DNA of 64,000 bases, from assembly GCA_000824805.1 (NCBI GenBank), contig CCNA01000004.1, forward strand, positions 248,001 through 312,000, read 5' to 3'. The notes under the pieces were generated by a model, which had not been told where the DNA came from, did not search any database, and worked only from the letters and a program-made list of their open reading frames with translations. Shown here piece after piece: positions 17,645 to 26,992 of this stretch (position 1 is the stretch's first letter; every line of letters starts with the position of its first letter). The translations under genes were made by a program, and so were the position numbers. Source of the DNA: Mesorhizobium sp. SOD10 (GTDB lineage: Bacteria > Pseudomonadota > Alphaproteobacteria > Rhizobiales > Rhizobiaceae).

Positions 17645-18706
17645 TCAGCTCTGCGGCGGCTCGCCGGCATAGGCGCGCGCGATAAGAGCCCGGATCGGTT
17701 CCCGCTCCAGCGCCCGCGGGTTCCAGTAGGGATTGGCCAGTGCACGCTCCGTCGCGATGTCGATCCCGTCGGGCGGCATGCCGATCTCGGAGAGCGCGCG
17801 CCTTGCGCCGATCCGGCCGGCGAGATCGTAGAGAGCCATGGCAGGATCGTCCGTCTTCAGCACGGCCCGGAGGATTTCCATGACGGCCGGAATGGCGGGG
17901 GCGTTGTAGGCCAGCGCATGCGGCAGCACGATCGTATGGGTCTCCGCATGCGGCAGATCGAAACTGCCGCCCAGCGTGTGGCAAAGCTTGTGATGCAGCG
18001 CCATGCCGACCGAGCCGAGGCAGATGCCGCAAAGCCAGGCGCCGTAAAGCGCCTCGGAGCGCGCCTCGCGGTCGTGCGGGTCCCCGGCGATGACCGGCAA
18101 GGCGCTCACCAACGCGCCGATGGCTTCGGTCGCCATCAGGTTTATCACCGGGTTGCTTTCCCTGGCATAGAGCGCCTCGACAGCATGGGCGATGGCGTTC
18201 ATGCCGCTTGTTCCCGATAAGGAAGCGGGAAGCGTCATCGTCAGGTCGACATCGTAGATCACCACTTCGGGCAGCACCTTGGGGCTCGATTGGGTGACCT
18301 TCACGCCATCCTTTGTCTCCCCGAGGATCGGCGTCATTTCCGAGCCGGCATAGGTCGTCGGCATCACGATCTGCGGCAGGTCCGTGCGCAACGCGATCGC
18401 CTTGGCGAGGCCTGTCGTCGAGCCGCCGCCGACCGCAACTAGCCCGTCGGCCTGGAGCTCCGCCACGACCCGCAGCGCGTCCTCTGTCACCGACACCGGT
18501 GTGTGCATCGTCGCCTTGGCATAGACGCCGGCCGCCGTGCCGCCAAGCGATCCGGCCAGACGCCGGGCTTCGGCATCCTGCGGCGGCGTTGCCAGCACGA
18601 GCACACGTTTCAGCCCCAACCGCTCGATCTCCTCCGGCAGCCGGGCAATGGTGCCCGACCCGAAGACGACTCGTGCCGGCTGGCCGTTATAGACGAAGCT
18701 TTTCAT
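17645..18706 (-). CDS. Maleylacetate reductase
   Basis: 353 residues of the iron-containing alcohol dehydrogenase superfamily. MKSFVYNGQPARVVFGSGT and the Rossmann-like VGGGSTTGLAKAIALRTDLP near residue 93 followed by PTTYAGSEMTPI near 118 are characteristic of maleylacetate reductases, which reduce maleylacetate to 3-oxoadipate with NAD(P)H. The metal-region HHKLCHTLGGSFDLPHAETH is near 235. It is first in a two-gene operon with the dioxygenase, 32 bases apart. Together they convert hydroxyquinol to 3-oxoadipate, which enters the beta-ketoadipate pathway elsewhere in the genome. Confidence 0.92.
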   Translation of the reverse strand: MKSFVYNGQPARVVFGSGTIARLPEEIERLGLKRVLVLATPPQDAEARRLAGSLGGTAAGVYAKATMHTPVSVTEDALRVVAELQADGLVAVGGGSTTGLAKAIALRTDLPQIVMPTTYAGSEMTPILGETKDGVKVTQSSPKVLPEVVIYDVDLTMTLPASLSGTSGMNAIAHAVEALYARESNPVINLMATEAIGALVSALPVIAGDPHDREARSEALYGAWLCGICLGSVGMALHHKLCHTLGGSFDLPHAETHTIVLPHALAYNAPAIPAVMEILRAVLKTDDPAMALYDLAGRIGARRALSEIGMPPDGIDIATERALANPYWNPRALEREPIRALIARAYAGEPPQS

Positions 18707-18884
18707 CGAGCGCCTCCCCGTCAGCCGCGGTTATATGCCCTCGGCATGAAAGGTAGCGACGAAGAGCCGCGCGCGTAAGTACACCTGCCGGTGATATTCG
18801 GCAGCCGGGATCTGTTCGCCGTCGCAGGCTGGCGTCGGCCGATTGCGCCGCCCCATCGGCGCGATCGAAGATCGCGCTGTGGAG

Positions 18885-19877
18885 TTAGGCGATCCGCTGC
18901 TCGAACTGCGCGATGTCCGCGCTCTTGCGCAGACCGGTCGCGACGACCGACACGCGGAATTTTCCGGCCAAGGCCTGGTCGAAAATGGCGCCGACGATGA
19001 TGTCGGCATCGGCGTCGACTTCTTCCCTGATCCGCGTCGCGGCTTCGTCGACCTCGAACAGCGTCATGTCCATGCCACCGCAGATCGACACGAGCAGCCC
19101 CCTGGCGCCCGACATTGAGGCTTCGTCGAGGAGCGGATTGGCGATCGCCGCCTCGGCCGCGATCTTGGCACGCCCCTCTCCGGAGGCCTCGCCGGTTCCC
19201 ATCATCGCCCGTCCCATGTCCCGCATCACCGACTTCACGTCGGCGAAATCGAGATTGATCAGGCCTTCCTTGACGATGAGGTCTGTGATGCAGCCGACAC
19301 CGGCGTAGAGGACCCGGTCCGCCATGGCGAAGGCATCGGCGAATGTGGTCCTGGCATCGGCAACCCTGAAGAGGTTCTGGTTCGGGATGACGATCACGGT
19401 GTCGGCGCTCTCGCGCAGCCGCTCTATGCCTTCCTCGGCCGCCTGGGTCCTGCGCTTGCCTTCGAAGACGAAAGGCTTGGTGACGACGGCAACCGTCAGG
19501 ATGCCGGCGTCGCGCGCGGCGCGCGCGATCACGGGCGCCGCACCGGTTCCCGTGCCGCCGCCCATGCCGGCGGTGATGAAGCACATATGCGTTCCCGCCA
19601 GATGATCCATGATCTCGTCGATGGATTCCTCCGCCGCGGCACTTCCGACCTGGGGCAGCGATCCGGCGCCCAGGCCCTCGGTCACATGCGCGCCCAACTG
19701 GATCAGCCGCGACGACTTCGACATGGTGAGCGCCTGCGCGTCGGTATTGGCGACGACGAACTCGACGCCCTGCAGTCCTTCGGCGATCATGTTGTTGACG
19801 GCGTTGCCGCCGGCGCCGCCGACCCCGACAACGGTGATCTTGGGTCTCATCTCCAGGATTTCCGGCTTGGCGGTCAT
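18885..19877 (-). CDS. ftsZ: FtsZ2-like short tubulin homologue
   Basis: 330 residues. The GTPase domain is complete: [13 protein letters not shown] near 18, tubulin signature [14 protein letters not shown] near 103, T7-loop [11 protein letters not shown] near 205. The protein ends with [20 protein letters not shown], right after the polymerisation domain. The long variable linker and C-terminal peptide that bind FtsA, ZipA-like and other partners are absent, whereas the main rhizobial FtsZ is about 550-590 residues. It resembles Sinorhizobium meliloti FtsZ2, a dispensable second copy. No ddl, ftsQ or ftsA gene is adjacent, so it is outside the division cluster. It may modulate Z-ring dynamics; that is inference. 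Confidence 0.9.
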   Translation of the reverse strand: MTAKPEILEMRPKITVVGVGGAGGNAVNNMIAEGLQGVEFVVANTDAQALTMSKSSRLIQLGAHVTEGLGAGSLPQVGSAAAEESIDEIMDHLAGTHMCFITAGMGGGTGTGAAPVIARAARDAGILTVAVVTKPFVFEGKRRTQAAEEGIERLRESADTVIVIPNQNLFRVADARTTFADAFAMADRVLYAGVGCITDLIVKEGLINLDFADVKSVMRDMGRAMMGTGEASGEGRAKIAAEAAIANPLLDEASMSGARGLLVSICGGMDMTLFEVDEAATRIREEVDADADIIVGAIFDQALAGKFRVSVVATGLRKSADIAQFEQRIA

Positions 19878-20095
19878 TTTTTCATCTTTCTACCAAAAGC
19901 ACTTGCGGCCCTGCCCCACGATGCGGGACCGGAACTACAAGCACGCGAATCAGGCGACCCCCACCAAGCGCAGGGAATCAGAGCAGGCGCTTCCCTGCAA
20001 GCTCCGCTGACATTCTGTCCAGGCGCAAATGCCCTGCCGAGCTGGAAAGCGCTCAGGCGCTCGGCTGATCCGAGCCGCCGCCGCTGCAGGAAATT

Positions 20096-20883
20096 CTATT
20101 GCGTCACTGAAGTCGAGGTGCCCCAGGTGTCCGACAGCACGTAGCCTTGCGGATAAGGGTCCGTCGGATCGAGGTAATAATTGTGCTCGCCCGTGATCCA
20201 GGCGCGGCCGGTTATCTGCGGCACGATCGCCTTGCGCCCGGCGACTTCGGTGAGTTCGAGGATCTTGCCGGTGAAGCGAGAGCCGATGATCGATTCATGG
20301 ATCAGCACCTCGCCTTCCTTCATCTGGCCCCGCGCCTGCAGCACCGCCATGCGGGCCGAGGTGCCGGTCCCCGTCGGGCTGCGGTCCGAGCGTCCGGGCG
20401 AGACGATGCAGGTGTTGCGCGTGACCTTGCCCGGTCCCTGGAAGGGCATCGCAAACTGGACGATGGACACACCGCGCACGTTGTCGAATTGCGGATGCAC
20501 GACATCGAGCTGCTCGCGCGCCGCGCGGCGGACCTTCTCGCCGGCCACGGCCAACTCGCGCGCCTCGTCGGGAGCGACTGAGAAGCCAAGCGCCTTGGCG
20601 TGATGGCGTAGAACATCCGCGGATATTCGGTCGGTTCCATGATGATGGCGCCCGCGGCGCAATCCTCGCGCGTCGAGGGCACCAGGAGATTGACATGACG
20701 GGCAACGCTGCCGCGCGGCTCGCAGATCAGCATGCGCCTGATATGGTCGTGATCGCGTTCCATCGTGATCATCTTTTCCATCATCGTGCGGCCCGCGGGC
20801 GGCAGCACGCCTCCCACGATGACATCGCCGATCTCGCCCTCGGCATGGCAGCCGACGACGCGGATGCTGGTCTTGGTGCGCAT
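20096..20883 (-). pseudogene. Proline racemase-family trans-3-hydroxyproline dehydratase, decayed
   Basis: The 5' half (ATG at 20883) reads VVGCHAEGEIGDVIVGGVLP to IIMEPTEYPRM; the 3' half in another frame reads AKALGFSVAPDEARELA to DRSPTGTGTSARMAVLQARG and the end. Two lesions are inferred from family alignment. About 70-80 residues are missing between EYP and MFYAI, including the first catalytic Cys in the usual MSGSN-x-x-C motif; the frame is kept there. A further loss of about 4 bases between FYAI and AKALGF shifts the frame. The second catalytic position is Thr (SPTGTGTS), as in trans-3-hydroxy-L-proline dehydratase rather than Cys as in epimerases. The gene cannot make an active enzyme. 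Confidence 0.85.
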
Positions 20884-21046
20884 TGCTTGTTCTCCCTGTC
20901 CGGCGCGGCCTGGTAAGTGGTCCTGCTTGGGGACAAACTGACCAAACTGCGCGCCAGCCTCAAGGAGAATTCTGACCGCCAACGTTTTTCCGGCTGCATG
21001 CCGCGCTGATGGCGAAATCGGTCGATCCGCTCCGAAGCGAACAGCG

Positions 21047-23116
21047 CTAGGTGTCCGCCAGTGCGGTCACCTCGCGCCGGAAAGGCAGCGCGTCGCCAAT
21101 ATCGGGTTCGTCGAGCTCGCGGGCGAAGCGGTGGCCGGCATAGGTTGCCCAGGCGATCGGTCCCGGCGCTTCCGCATCGCCGATGACCTTGATCGAACGG
21201 ATGCCGTTGCCAGCCCATTCGTTTTCTCTTGCCTTGAGCTCGCGCCAGACAGCGTCGTCCTGACTGCGCGAGGTGACCAGGACGACGGCATCGGCCGCCA
21301 ACTCCTGTCGTGCGCCGGTATAGACGCAGGCCGTCACGACTCCGCCTGAAGCGATGTTCGTGACGATCCTGTTGAGGACGATATCCACTCCGAGTTCCGC
21401 CAGGCGGCGGTGGATGGCGCCCTGCTCCAGCGTGTTGCGGGTCCAGTCCGAGACATAGGCCGACGGCGTCACCAGGGTCACCTTCGCGCCCTGCCGCGCC
21501 ATCAGCTCGGCGAGAACCCCGCCCATGTAATAGTGGTCGTCGTCGAACAGCACCACATTACCGGAGGGCAGCTTGCCGTCCATCAGATCGTCGGGCGTGT
21601 AGACCGGCGTCGCGGCGTCGATCGGCATCGGCACGACATGGGCGCGCGCGACGCCGTCCCGCCGCCAGCTCGATCCGGTGGCGATGGCGACGTTCTGGAA
21701 GCCGAAGGACAGGATATCGTCGGCCGACAGCCGGCTTTCGAAATAGATGTCGACATTCGGCATCTGGCCGAGCTGATACTGACGATAGTCGCGCACCCTG
21801 CCCCAGGCCGACAGGCCCGGCAGCAGGCACTCGCGCGCCACGCGCCCGCCGAGTCCGGTGCCCGCTTCCGCTAATGCCACCTGATAGCCGCGCAGGCCGA
21901 GCGCGCGGGCGGCCTCAAGTCCGGCCGGTCCGGCGCCGACGATCAGCACACTGTCGCTGTCGCCCTTGGCCTGCATGCGCTCCGGATGCCAGCCCTTGCG
22001 CCACTCCTCCATGAAGGTCGGGTTCTGCGTGCAGCGTGAGATCGACATCGTCATGTCGCCGGTGATGCAGATGTTGCAGCCGATGCACTCGCGAATGTCC
22101 TCGATGCGACCCTCCTCGACCTTCCGCGGCAGGAAGGGATCGGCGATCGAGGGCCGCGCGCAGCCGATGAAGTCCAGCGTGCCCGATTTGATCATCCTGA
22201 CCATCACGTCCGGCGAGGTGAAGCGGCCGACACCGACGACCGGCTTCGAGGTCAGCTTCTTGATGCCGGAGACGAGGCTCTCCTGCGCCGCCTCTTCCTT
22301 GAAGCGCGACGGCCCGGAGCAATCCTCCCAGGCGCCATGGGCGAGATCCCAGAGATCGGGCAGTTCGGCATGCATTTCGATCAGGTCGCGAACTTCCGAA
22401 TTGGCGAAGCCGAGTTCGCCGATCATCTCGTCCAGCGACAGCCTGAGCGTCAGGCCGCACGTGTCACCGATCGCATCGCGCCCTTCTTCGATCAGTTCGC
22501 GCATCAGCCGCGAGCGGTTCTCCAGCGAGCCGCCATATTCGTCGCTGCGCTGATTGGTGGCGGTCGACAGGAAATGCTGGATGATGCCGAAGCCGTGCGC
22601 GCCGTAAAGGCACACAAGGTCGAAGCCCGCTTGCCCGGCGCGCTTGAAGGCATTGCGATGCCAGCGGCGCAGGTCGCGGATATCCTCTCTGTCCATGGCG
22701 CGCGCCTGCACCGGGTCGTTGGTGAAGGTGCGGATCGGCAGGGCCGACGGCCCGCGCGGGACCTCCTTCGTATAGAGGTTGGGGCCGTTGATGCCGGAAT
22801 AGGCGAGCTGGATGCCGGCGAGCGCCCCGTGCTCGTGCATGGCTTTCGCCATCTTAGTCAGAGCCGGAATGTCGGCGTCGTCCCACAGGCGCAGCTCGAT
22901 GAAGGGCGTGATCTCGGAGGTGTGATGCATCTCCGTCTGCTCGGTGAAGATGACGCCCCATCCGCCTTCGGACTTCATGCGACGCATCTCGGCCGCGGCC
23001 GACGGATCGCGATAGCCGCCGCCATTGCAATGCGGAACCTGGTAGAAGCGGTTTTTGGCGGTCACCGGACCGATCTTCATCGGCTCGAACAGAATGTCGT
23101 AGCGTGGGTCGCGCAT
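21047..23116 (-). CDS. FMN/FAD iron-sulfur oxidoreductase, N-methylproline demethylase (StcD)-like
   Basis: About 689 residues with the trimethylamine-dehydrogenase architecture: an old-yellow-enzyme TIM barrel (1-350) starting RYDILFEPMKIGPVTAKNRF, a [4Fe-4S] cluster motif ECIGCNICITGD followed by a fourth Cys in SISRCTQNP near 360, and a dinucleotide domain with VLIVGAGPAGLEAARALG near 395. This group demethylates secondary or tertiary amines; rhizobial StcD acts on N-methylproline in stachydrine breakdown. The decayed hydroxyproline dehydratase next to it supports a proline-betaine or hydroxyproline-betaine theme. ATG 23116 follows AAGGAAG; 23131 is an alternative. A TTAG-N7-CTAA operator lies upstream. 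Confidence 0.85.
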   Translation of the reverse strand: MRDPRYDILFEPMKIGPVTAKNRFYQVPHCNGGGYRDPSAAAEMRRMKSEGGWGVIFTEQTEMHHTSEITPFIELRLWDDADIPALTKMAKAMHEHGALAGIQLAYSGINGPNLYTKEVPRGPSALPIRTFTNDPVQARAMDREDIRDLRRWHRNAFKRAGQAGFDLVCLYGAHGFGIIQHFLSTATNQRSDEYGGSLENRSRLMRELIEEGRDAIGDTCGLTLRLSLDEMIGELGFANSEVRDLIEMHAELPDLWDLAHGAWEDCSGPSRFKEEAAQESLVSGIKKLTSKPVVGVGRFTSPDVMVRMIKSGTLDFIGCARPSIADPFLPRKVEEGRIEDIRECIGCNICITGDMTMSISRCTQNPTFMEEWRKGWHPERMQAKGDSDSVLIVGAGPAGLEAARALGLRGYQVALAEAGTGLGGRVARECLLPGLSAWGRVRDYRQYQLGQMPNVDIYFESRLSADDILSFGFQNVAIATGSSWRRDGVARAHVVPMPIDAATPVYTPDDLMDGKLPSGNVVLFDDDHYYMGGVLAELMARQGAKVTLVTPSAYVSDWTRNTLEQGAIHRRLAELGVDIVLNRIVTNIASGGVVTACVYTGARQELAADAVVLVTSRSQDDAVWRELKARENEWAGNGIRSIKVIGDAEAPGPIAWATYAGHRFARELDEPDIGDALPFRREVTALADT

Positions 23117-23213
23117 AGTAGCTTCCTTCATGCCGGCTCGGTCCTGCCGATCCGCCGAGATTACTCATAAGTTGGCGTCGGCGCGGGAAAACTACGGAAT
23201 TCTTCCGTGCGGA

Positions 23214-23228
23214 TTAGGACGCGCCTAA
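23214..23228. promoter_or_regulatory. TTAG-N7-CTAA palindrome (LysR-type box), site 1
   Basis: TTAG-gacgcgc-CTAA in the divergent region between the StcD-like and ArgE-like genes. The same architecture occurs twice at 29509-29523 and 29600-29614. T-N11-A with inverted arms is the LysR-family operator layout, and a LysR gene lies at 24502-25431. Confidence 0.55.
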
Positions 23229-23337
23229 CCGTACATCCGGGGATTAGCCTGCGATGAACCGGGGCTGAGACAAATTCGACTTCAGGGCGGCGACCGCTCG
23301 ATGTAGACAACCGGCTGCGGGCAACGGGACAACAGAC

Positions 23338-24495
23338 ATGGACAGCATCAGGATCCTCGAAAGGCTGATCGCCTTCCCGACGGTGAGCCGCGACTCGAAT
23401 CTCGACCTCATCGGCTACGCGGCGGACCTGCTCGAAGCGAACGGCATAGCCAGCCAGCTCACCCACAGCACGGACGGCCACAAGGCCAATCTCTTTGTCA
23501 CGATCGGACCGGCCGACAGGCCCGGCATCATGCTCTCCGGCCACACGGATGTCGTTCCCGTCGACGGCCAGGACTGGACCCTGCCGCCATTCGCGATGAC
23601 CGAACGTGACGGCAAGCTCTTCGGGCGCGGCGCGGCGGACATGAAGGGTTTCGTGGCCTCAGCGCTCGCAGCCTGCATCAAGGCCTCGAAAATGCCGCTT
23701 CGCACGCCCTTGCATCTGGCGCTCTCCTACGACGAGGAGGTCGGCTGCCTGGGCGTTCGCGACCTGATCGACATGCTGAGCGCGGCGCCGCAACGCCCGC
23801 TGCTCTGCATCGTCGGCGAGCCGACCAACATGCAGGTGGCGACGGGACACAAGGGCAAGCTCGCGGCTCGCGCCCTCTGCAAGGGCCGTGAAGGCCACTC
23901 GGCGCTCGCCCCGCTGGCGCTCAACGCCATTCATCTCGGCTGCGACTTCGTGCGCGCCCTGCGCGACGAACAGGATCGGCTGGCCCGCGATGGCGCCCGT
24001 GACGGCGACTACGACGTTCCCTATACGACCGTGCATGTCGGCAAGATAAATGCCGGTGTCGCGCTCAACATTGTGCCCAATCTTTGCGTGGTCGATTTCG
24101 AGATACGCAACGTCGCGGCCGACAATGCCGCCGGCATCCTAGACAGGCTGCGGACTGCCGCCTCGCGCATTGCCGCCGACGCTGCTTCGATCGCGCCCGA
24201 AGCGGCGATCGACATCGAGATCACCAACACCTATCCGGGCCTCGATACGCCGGCGGCGTCGGATGCGGTGGCCTTCGTCAAATCGTTGACCGGCGCCAAC
24301 AGCACCATGAAAGTCGCTTTCGGCACGGAGGGCGGATTGTTCAGCCGCGATCTCGGCACGCCAGCGGTCGTCTGCGGTCCGGGCTCAATGGCACAGGGAC
24401 ACAAGCCGGACGAATTCGTCAGCGTCGAACAGTTGCGGCGTTGCGACGAGATGCTGGAAAGACTGCTGTCGCGGCTTGCCGACGGCTGGCCGTGA
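23338..24495 (+). CDS. argE: Acetylornithine deacetylase-like M20 peptidase
   Basis: 385 residues, M20 family metallohydrolase. Zn ligands and catalytic residues are visible: MLSGHTDVVPVDGQ near 65 (His and bridging region), GRGAADMKGFVASALAA near 100 (Asp ligand), SYDEEVGCLGVRDL near 130 (catalytic Glu-Glu), and GTEGGLFSRDLGTPAVVCGPG near 330 with a late His in MAQGHKPDEFV. ArgE removes the acetyl group from N-acetylornithine. Here it lies inside a catabolic block rather than with arginine genes, so the natural substrate could instead be another N-acyl amino acid. It is divergent from the StcD-like gene and shares the TTAG-N7-CTAA site. Confidence 0.85.
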   Translation: MDSIRILERLIAFPTVSRDSNLDLIGYAADLLEANGIASQLTHSTDGHKANLFVTIGPADRPGIMLSGHTDVVPVDGQDWTLPPFAMTERDGKLFGRGAADMKGFVASALAACIKASKMPLRTPLHLALSYDEEVGCLGVRDLIDMLSAAPQRPLLCIVGEPTNMQVATGHKGKLAARALCKGREGHSALAPLALNAIHLGCDFVRALRDEQDRLARDGARDGDYDVPYTTVHVGKINAGVALNIVPNLCVVDFEIRNVAADNAAGILDRLRTAASRIAADAASIAPEAAIDIEITNTYPGLDTPAASDAVAFVKSLTGANSTMKVAFGTEGGLFSRDLGTPAVVCGPGSMAQGHKPDEFVSVEQLRRCDEMLERLLSRLADGWP

Positions 24496-24501
24496 TGTCG
24501 C

Positions 24502-25431
24502 TCACTTGACGATGCGTTCGGTGCCGAAGACACCCTGCTCGACGACGAAGCGGCGGCAATGGTCGATGAAGGCCTGTACCGTCAGCGTGCGGTGCTCGGC
24601 ATTGGGCAAGGCAATTCCCATGGTCAGCGGCCTGATGTCGCCCAGCAAGGGCACGAAGACCAGCAGCTTGCCGTCTGGCGACATGGCGTTGAGCGGCCGC
24701 ATGTTGGCGATGCCATAGCCGAAGCCGTTGGCGACCATCGAACGCATCACGGCGATGTCGCCGGTGCGCTCGGCGATCCTGGGCCGCAGGCCCTGGAAAG
24801 CCGAGAGGAAATATTCGCGGCTGTAAGGAAGATCGAGCAGCACCATGGGTTCATCGACCAGTTCCTCCGGCGTGATGCCCGCCCTCCCCGCCAGGCGATG
24901 CGCGGCCGGCAGCATCACATAGGCAGGCAGCTGCACCAGCGGCTCGAAGGTCATGTCCTGCGACAATTCGAGATCGTAGGTGAGCGCTGCGTCTATCTCG
25001 CCGCGCTGCAGCATCTCGAACAATTGCCCTTGGTTGCGCTCGAACTGCCTGACGCGCACCTCCGGAAAGGCGTCCTCGAATTTCCGGCGCAGCGCCGGCA
25101 ACACGATCTGCGCAAAAGTCAGCAGACAGCCGATCGCCAGCGGCCCACGTACCTTTTCGGCGATATCGCCGGCAATGTCATGCAGCGCATCCGCATCGTT
25201 GAGCAGCCGCGCGGCTTCCTTGAGGAACAAGCGCCCGCCCGCCGTCAGCGCCAGCGCGTGCGAGTGCTTGCGCACGAAGAGCTGGACGCCGAACTCCGCT
25301 TCGAGTTGGGCGATCGACGCCGAAATCGAGGGCGGCGAGACATTCACCTGCTCGGCCGCCTTGGCGATCGAGCCGGCTTCACCAACGGCGACGAAATATT
25401 CGAGTTGTCTGAGCGTGAAGCGGAGCGGCAT
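24502..25431 (-). CDS. LysR-family transcriptional regulator
   Basis: 309 residues. The N-terminal winged helix is FTLRQLEYFVAVGEAGSIAK with AAEQVNVSPPSISASIAQLE, and the effector-binding domain spans about 90-300. It is the only intact LysR gene in the 20-33 kb catabolic block, convergent with the ArgE-like gene and followed on the same strand by the aldehyde dehydrogenase. Three TTAG-N7-CTAA palindromes in the flanking divergent promoter regions fit the LysR T-N11-A binding rule, so this is the best candidate for their regulator. The effector is unknown. Confidence 0.88.
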   Translation of the reverse strand: MPLRFTLRQLEYFVAVGEAGSIAKAAEQVNVSPPSISASIAQLEAEFGVQLFVRKHSHALALTAGGRLFLKEAARLLNDADALHDIAGDIAEKVRGPLAIGCLLTFAQIVLPALRRKFEDAFPEVRVRQFERNQGQLFEMLQRGEIDAALTYDLELSQDMTFEPLVQLPAYVMLPAAHRLAGRAGITPEELVDEPMVLLDLPYSREYFLSAFQGLRPRIAERTGDIAVMRSMVANGFGYGIANMRPLNAMSPDGKLLVFVPLLGDIRPLTMGIALPNAEHRTLTVQAFIDHCRRFVVEQGVFGTERIVK

Positions 25432-25479
25432 GGTCCTATGTTGCCGGTTTGCACCCTGTGATCAAGTCGCGGCCGCTCC

Positions 25480-26970
25480 TCAGTACTTGATCCAGGTGGT
25501 CTTCAGCGCCGTGTATTTGTCGAGCGCATGCAGCGACAGGTCCCGCCCGAAGCCGGACTGCTTGAACCCGCCGAACGGCGTCATCGGGCTCAGCGCATCG
25601 ACCGTATTCACCGAAACCGTGCCAACGCGCAGCCTCTCCGCGATGCGGTGCGCCCGCGACAGGCTGTCGGTCCACAGCGATGCCGCCAGGCCGTAGACGC
25701 TGTCATTGGCAATCCGAAGTGCTTCGTCCTCGGTGTCGAAGGCGATCACCGACAGCACCGGGCCGAATATCTCATCGCGGGCAAGCGGATCTTCAGGCGA
25801 GACATTGTCGAAGATCGTCGGCTGCACGAAGCTGCCGCGCCCATCGATCGCCACCCGGTCGCCGCCGGCCACCAGCCGAGCCGACCTCCTGCCGCCATCG
25901 ATGAAACGCATGACGGTCGCGGCATGCCGCGCGTCCACCATCGCTCCCATCTTGGACGCCGGGTCAAGAGGGTCGCCGGGTTGCGTCGCTGCCGCACGCT
26001 CCGCCAGTTTCTCCACCAGCGCATCCTTGATGCCGCGCTCCACCAGCAGCCGGGAATTTGCCGAGCACACCTGGCCCTGGTTGAAGAAGATACCGAAGGC
26101 AGCCATGTCGGCGACCGCGTCCAGATCGCGGCAATCCGCGAACACCAGATTGGGGCTTTTTCCCCCGGTCTCCAGCCAGACCTGCTTCATATTCGACTGG
26201 CCGGAATATTGCATGAACAGCTTGCCGACGGCGGTCGATCCTGTGAAGGCGAGACAATCGACGTGCATATGGCGGCCAAGCGCCTGGCCGGCGGTTTCGC
26301 CGAGGCCCGGCACCACATTGAGCACGCCGGCGGGAAGGCCCGCCTCCATGGCGAGCTCGGCCAGCCTGAGCGCCGAGAAAGGCGACTGTTCGGCCGGCTT
26401 CAGCACCACCGAATTGCCTGCCGCCAGCGCCGGCGCACATTTCCAGGTCGCCATGTCGAGCGGAAAATTCCACGGCACCACGGCGCCAACGACGCCAAGC
26501 GGTTCGCGCCGCACCAGCGCCAAGTCGCCCTGCCCGGTCGGCGCCACCTCGTCATAGACCTTGTCGATCGCCTCGGCATACCACTGGAAGATCGCCGCCG
26601 AGCCCGGCACGTCGATGGTGGCGGCATCCTTGACCAGCTTGCCCATGTCCAGCGACTCCAGCAGCGCGAGCTCCGGCAGGTTCTCGCGCAGCAGCTCCGC
26701 CAGCCGCAGCAGCACTTGCTTGCGATGCGCCGGGGCCGCTCGCGACCAGACGCCGGCCTCGAAGCTGCGCCTGGCCGCGGCCACGGCAAGATCGACATCC
26801 TCCTCTCCGCAGGAGGCGACCTCGGCGAGCGTCGCTCCCGTGGCCGGATTGATGCTGGCGAAGGTCCGGCCGGAGCGCGCCGACACCGGCTTGCCGTCGA
26901 TGAACGCCTTGTCGCGAAAACGGATCGCGGACGCCTTGCCGACCCACTCCTTGTGGCTGAGTTCGCTCAT
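25480..26970 (-). CDS. Aldehyde dehydrogenase, gamma-Glu-gamma-aminobutyraldehyde type (PuuC-like)
   Basis: 496 residues. Seen: PWNFPLDMATWKCAPALAAG near 165, FTGSTAVGKLFMQYSG near 240, the catalytic Glu in LETGGKSPNLVF and the catalytic Cys in NQGQVCSANSRLLV near 300, with C-terminal PFGGFKQSGFGRDLS. The pattern is closest to PuuC-type enzymes that oxidise amino-aldehydes from polyamines or other amines. Start at 26970 (MSELSHKEW) with GGAG six bases upstream; a longer open frame upstream is spurious. It follows the DUF1028 and RidA genes closely on the same strand. Confidence 0.9.
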   Translation of the reverse strand: MSELSHKEWVGKASAIRFRDKAFIDGKPVSARSGRTFASINPATGATLAEVASCGEEDVDLAVAAARRSFEAGVWSRAAPAHRKQVLLRLAELLRENLPELALLESLDMGKLVKDAATIDVPGSAAIFQWYAEAIDKVYDEVAPTGQGDLALVRREPLGVVGAVVPWNFPLDMATWKCAPALAAGNSVVLKPAEQSPFSALRLAELAMEAGLPAGVLNVVPGLGETAGQALGRHMHVDCLAFTGSTAVGKLFMQYSGQSNMKQVWLETGGKSPNLVFADCRDLDAVADMAAFGIFFNQGQVCSANSRLLVERGIKDALVEKLAERAAATQPGDPLDPASKMGAMVDARHAATVMRFIDGGRRSARLVAGGDRVAIDGRGSFVQPTIFDNVSPEDPLARDEIFGPVLSVIAFDTEDEALRIANDSVYGLAASLWTDSLSRAHRIAERLRVGTVSVNTVDALSPMTPFGGFKQSGFGRDLSLHALDKYTALKTTWIKY

Positions 26971-26992
26971 GCTGGCTCCAGAACCGATCGGA

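Noticed and set aside
18721..18884. Extra gene between maleylacetate reductase and ftsZ
   Set aside because: Short frames here are open only because of base composition; none has a ribosome site or family signature.
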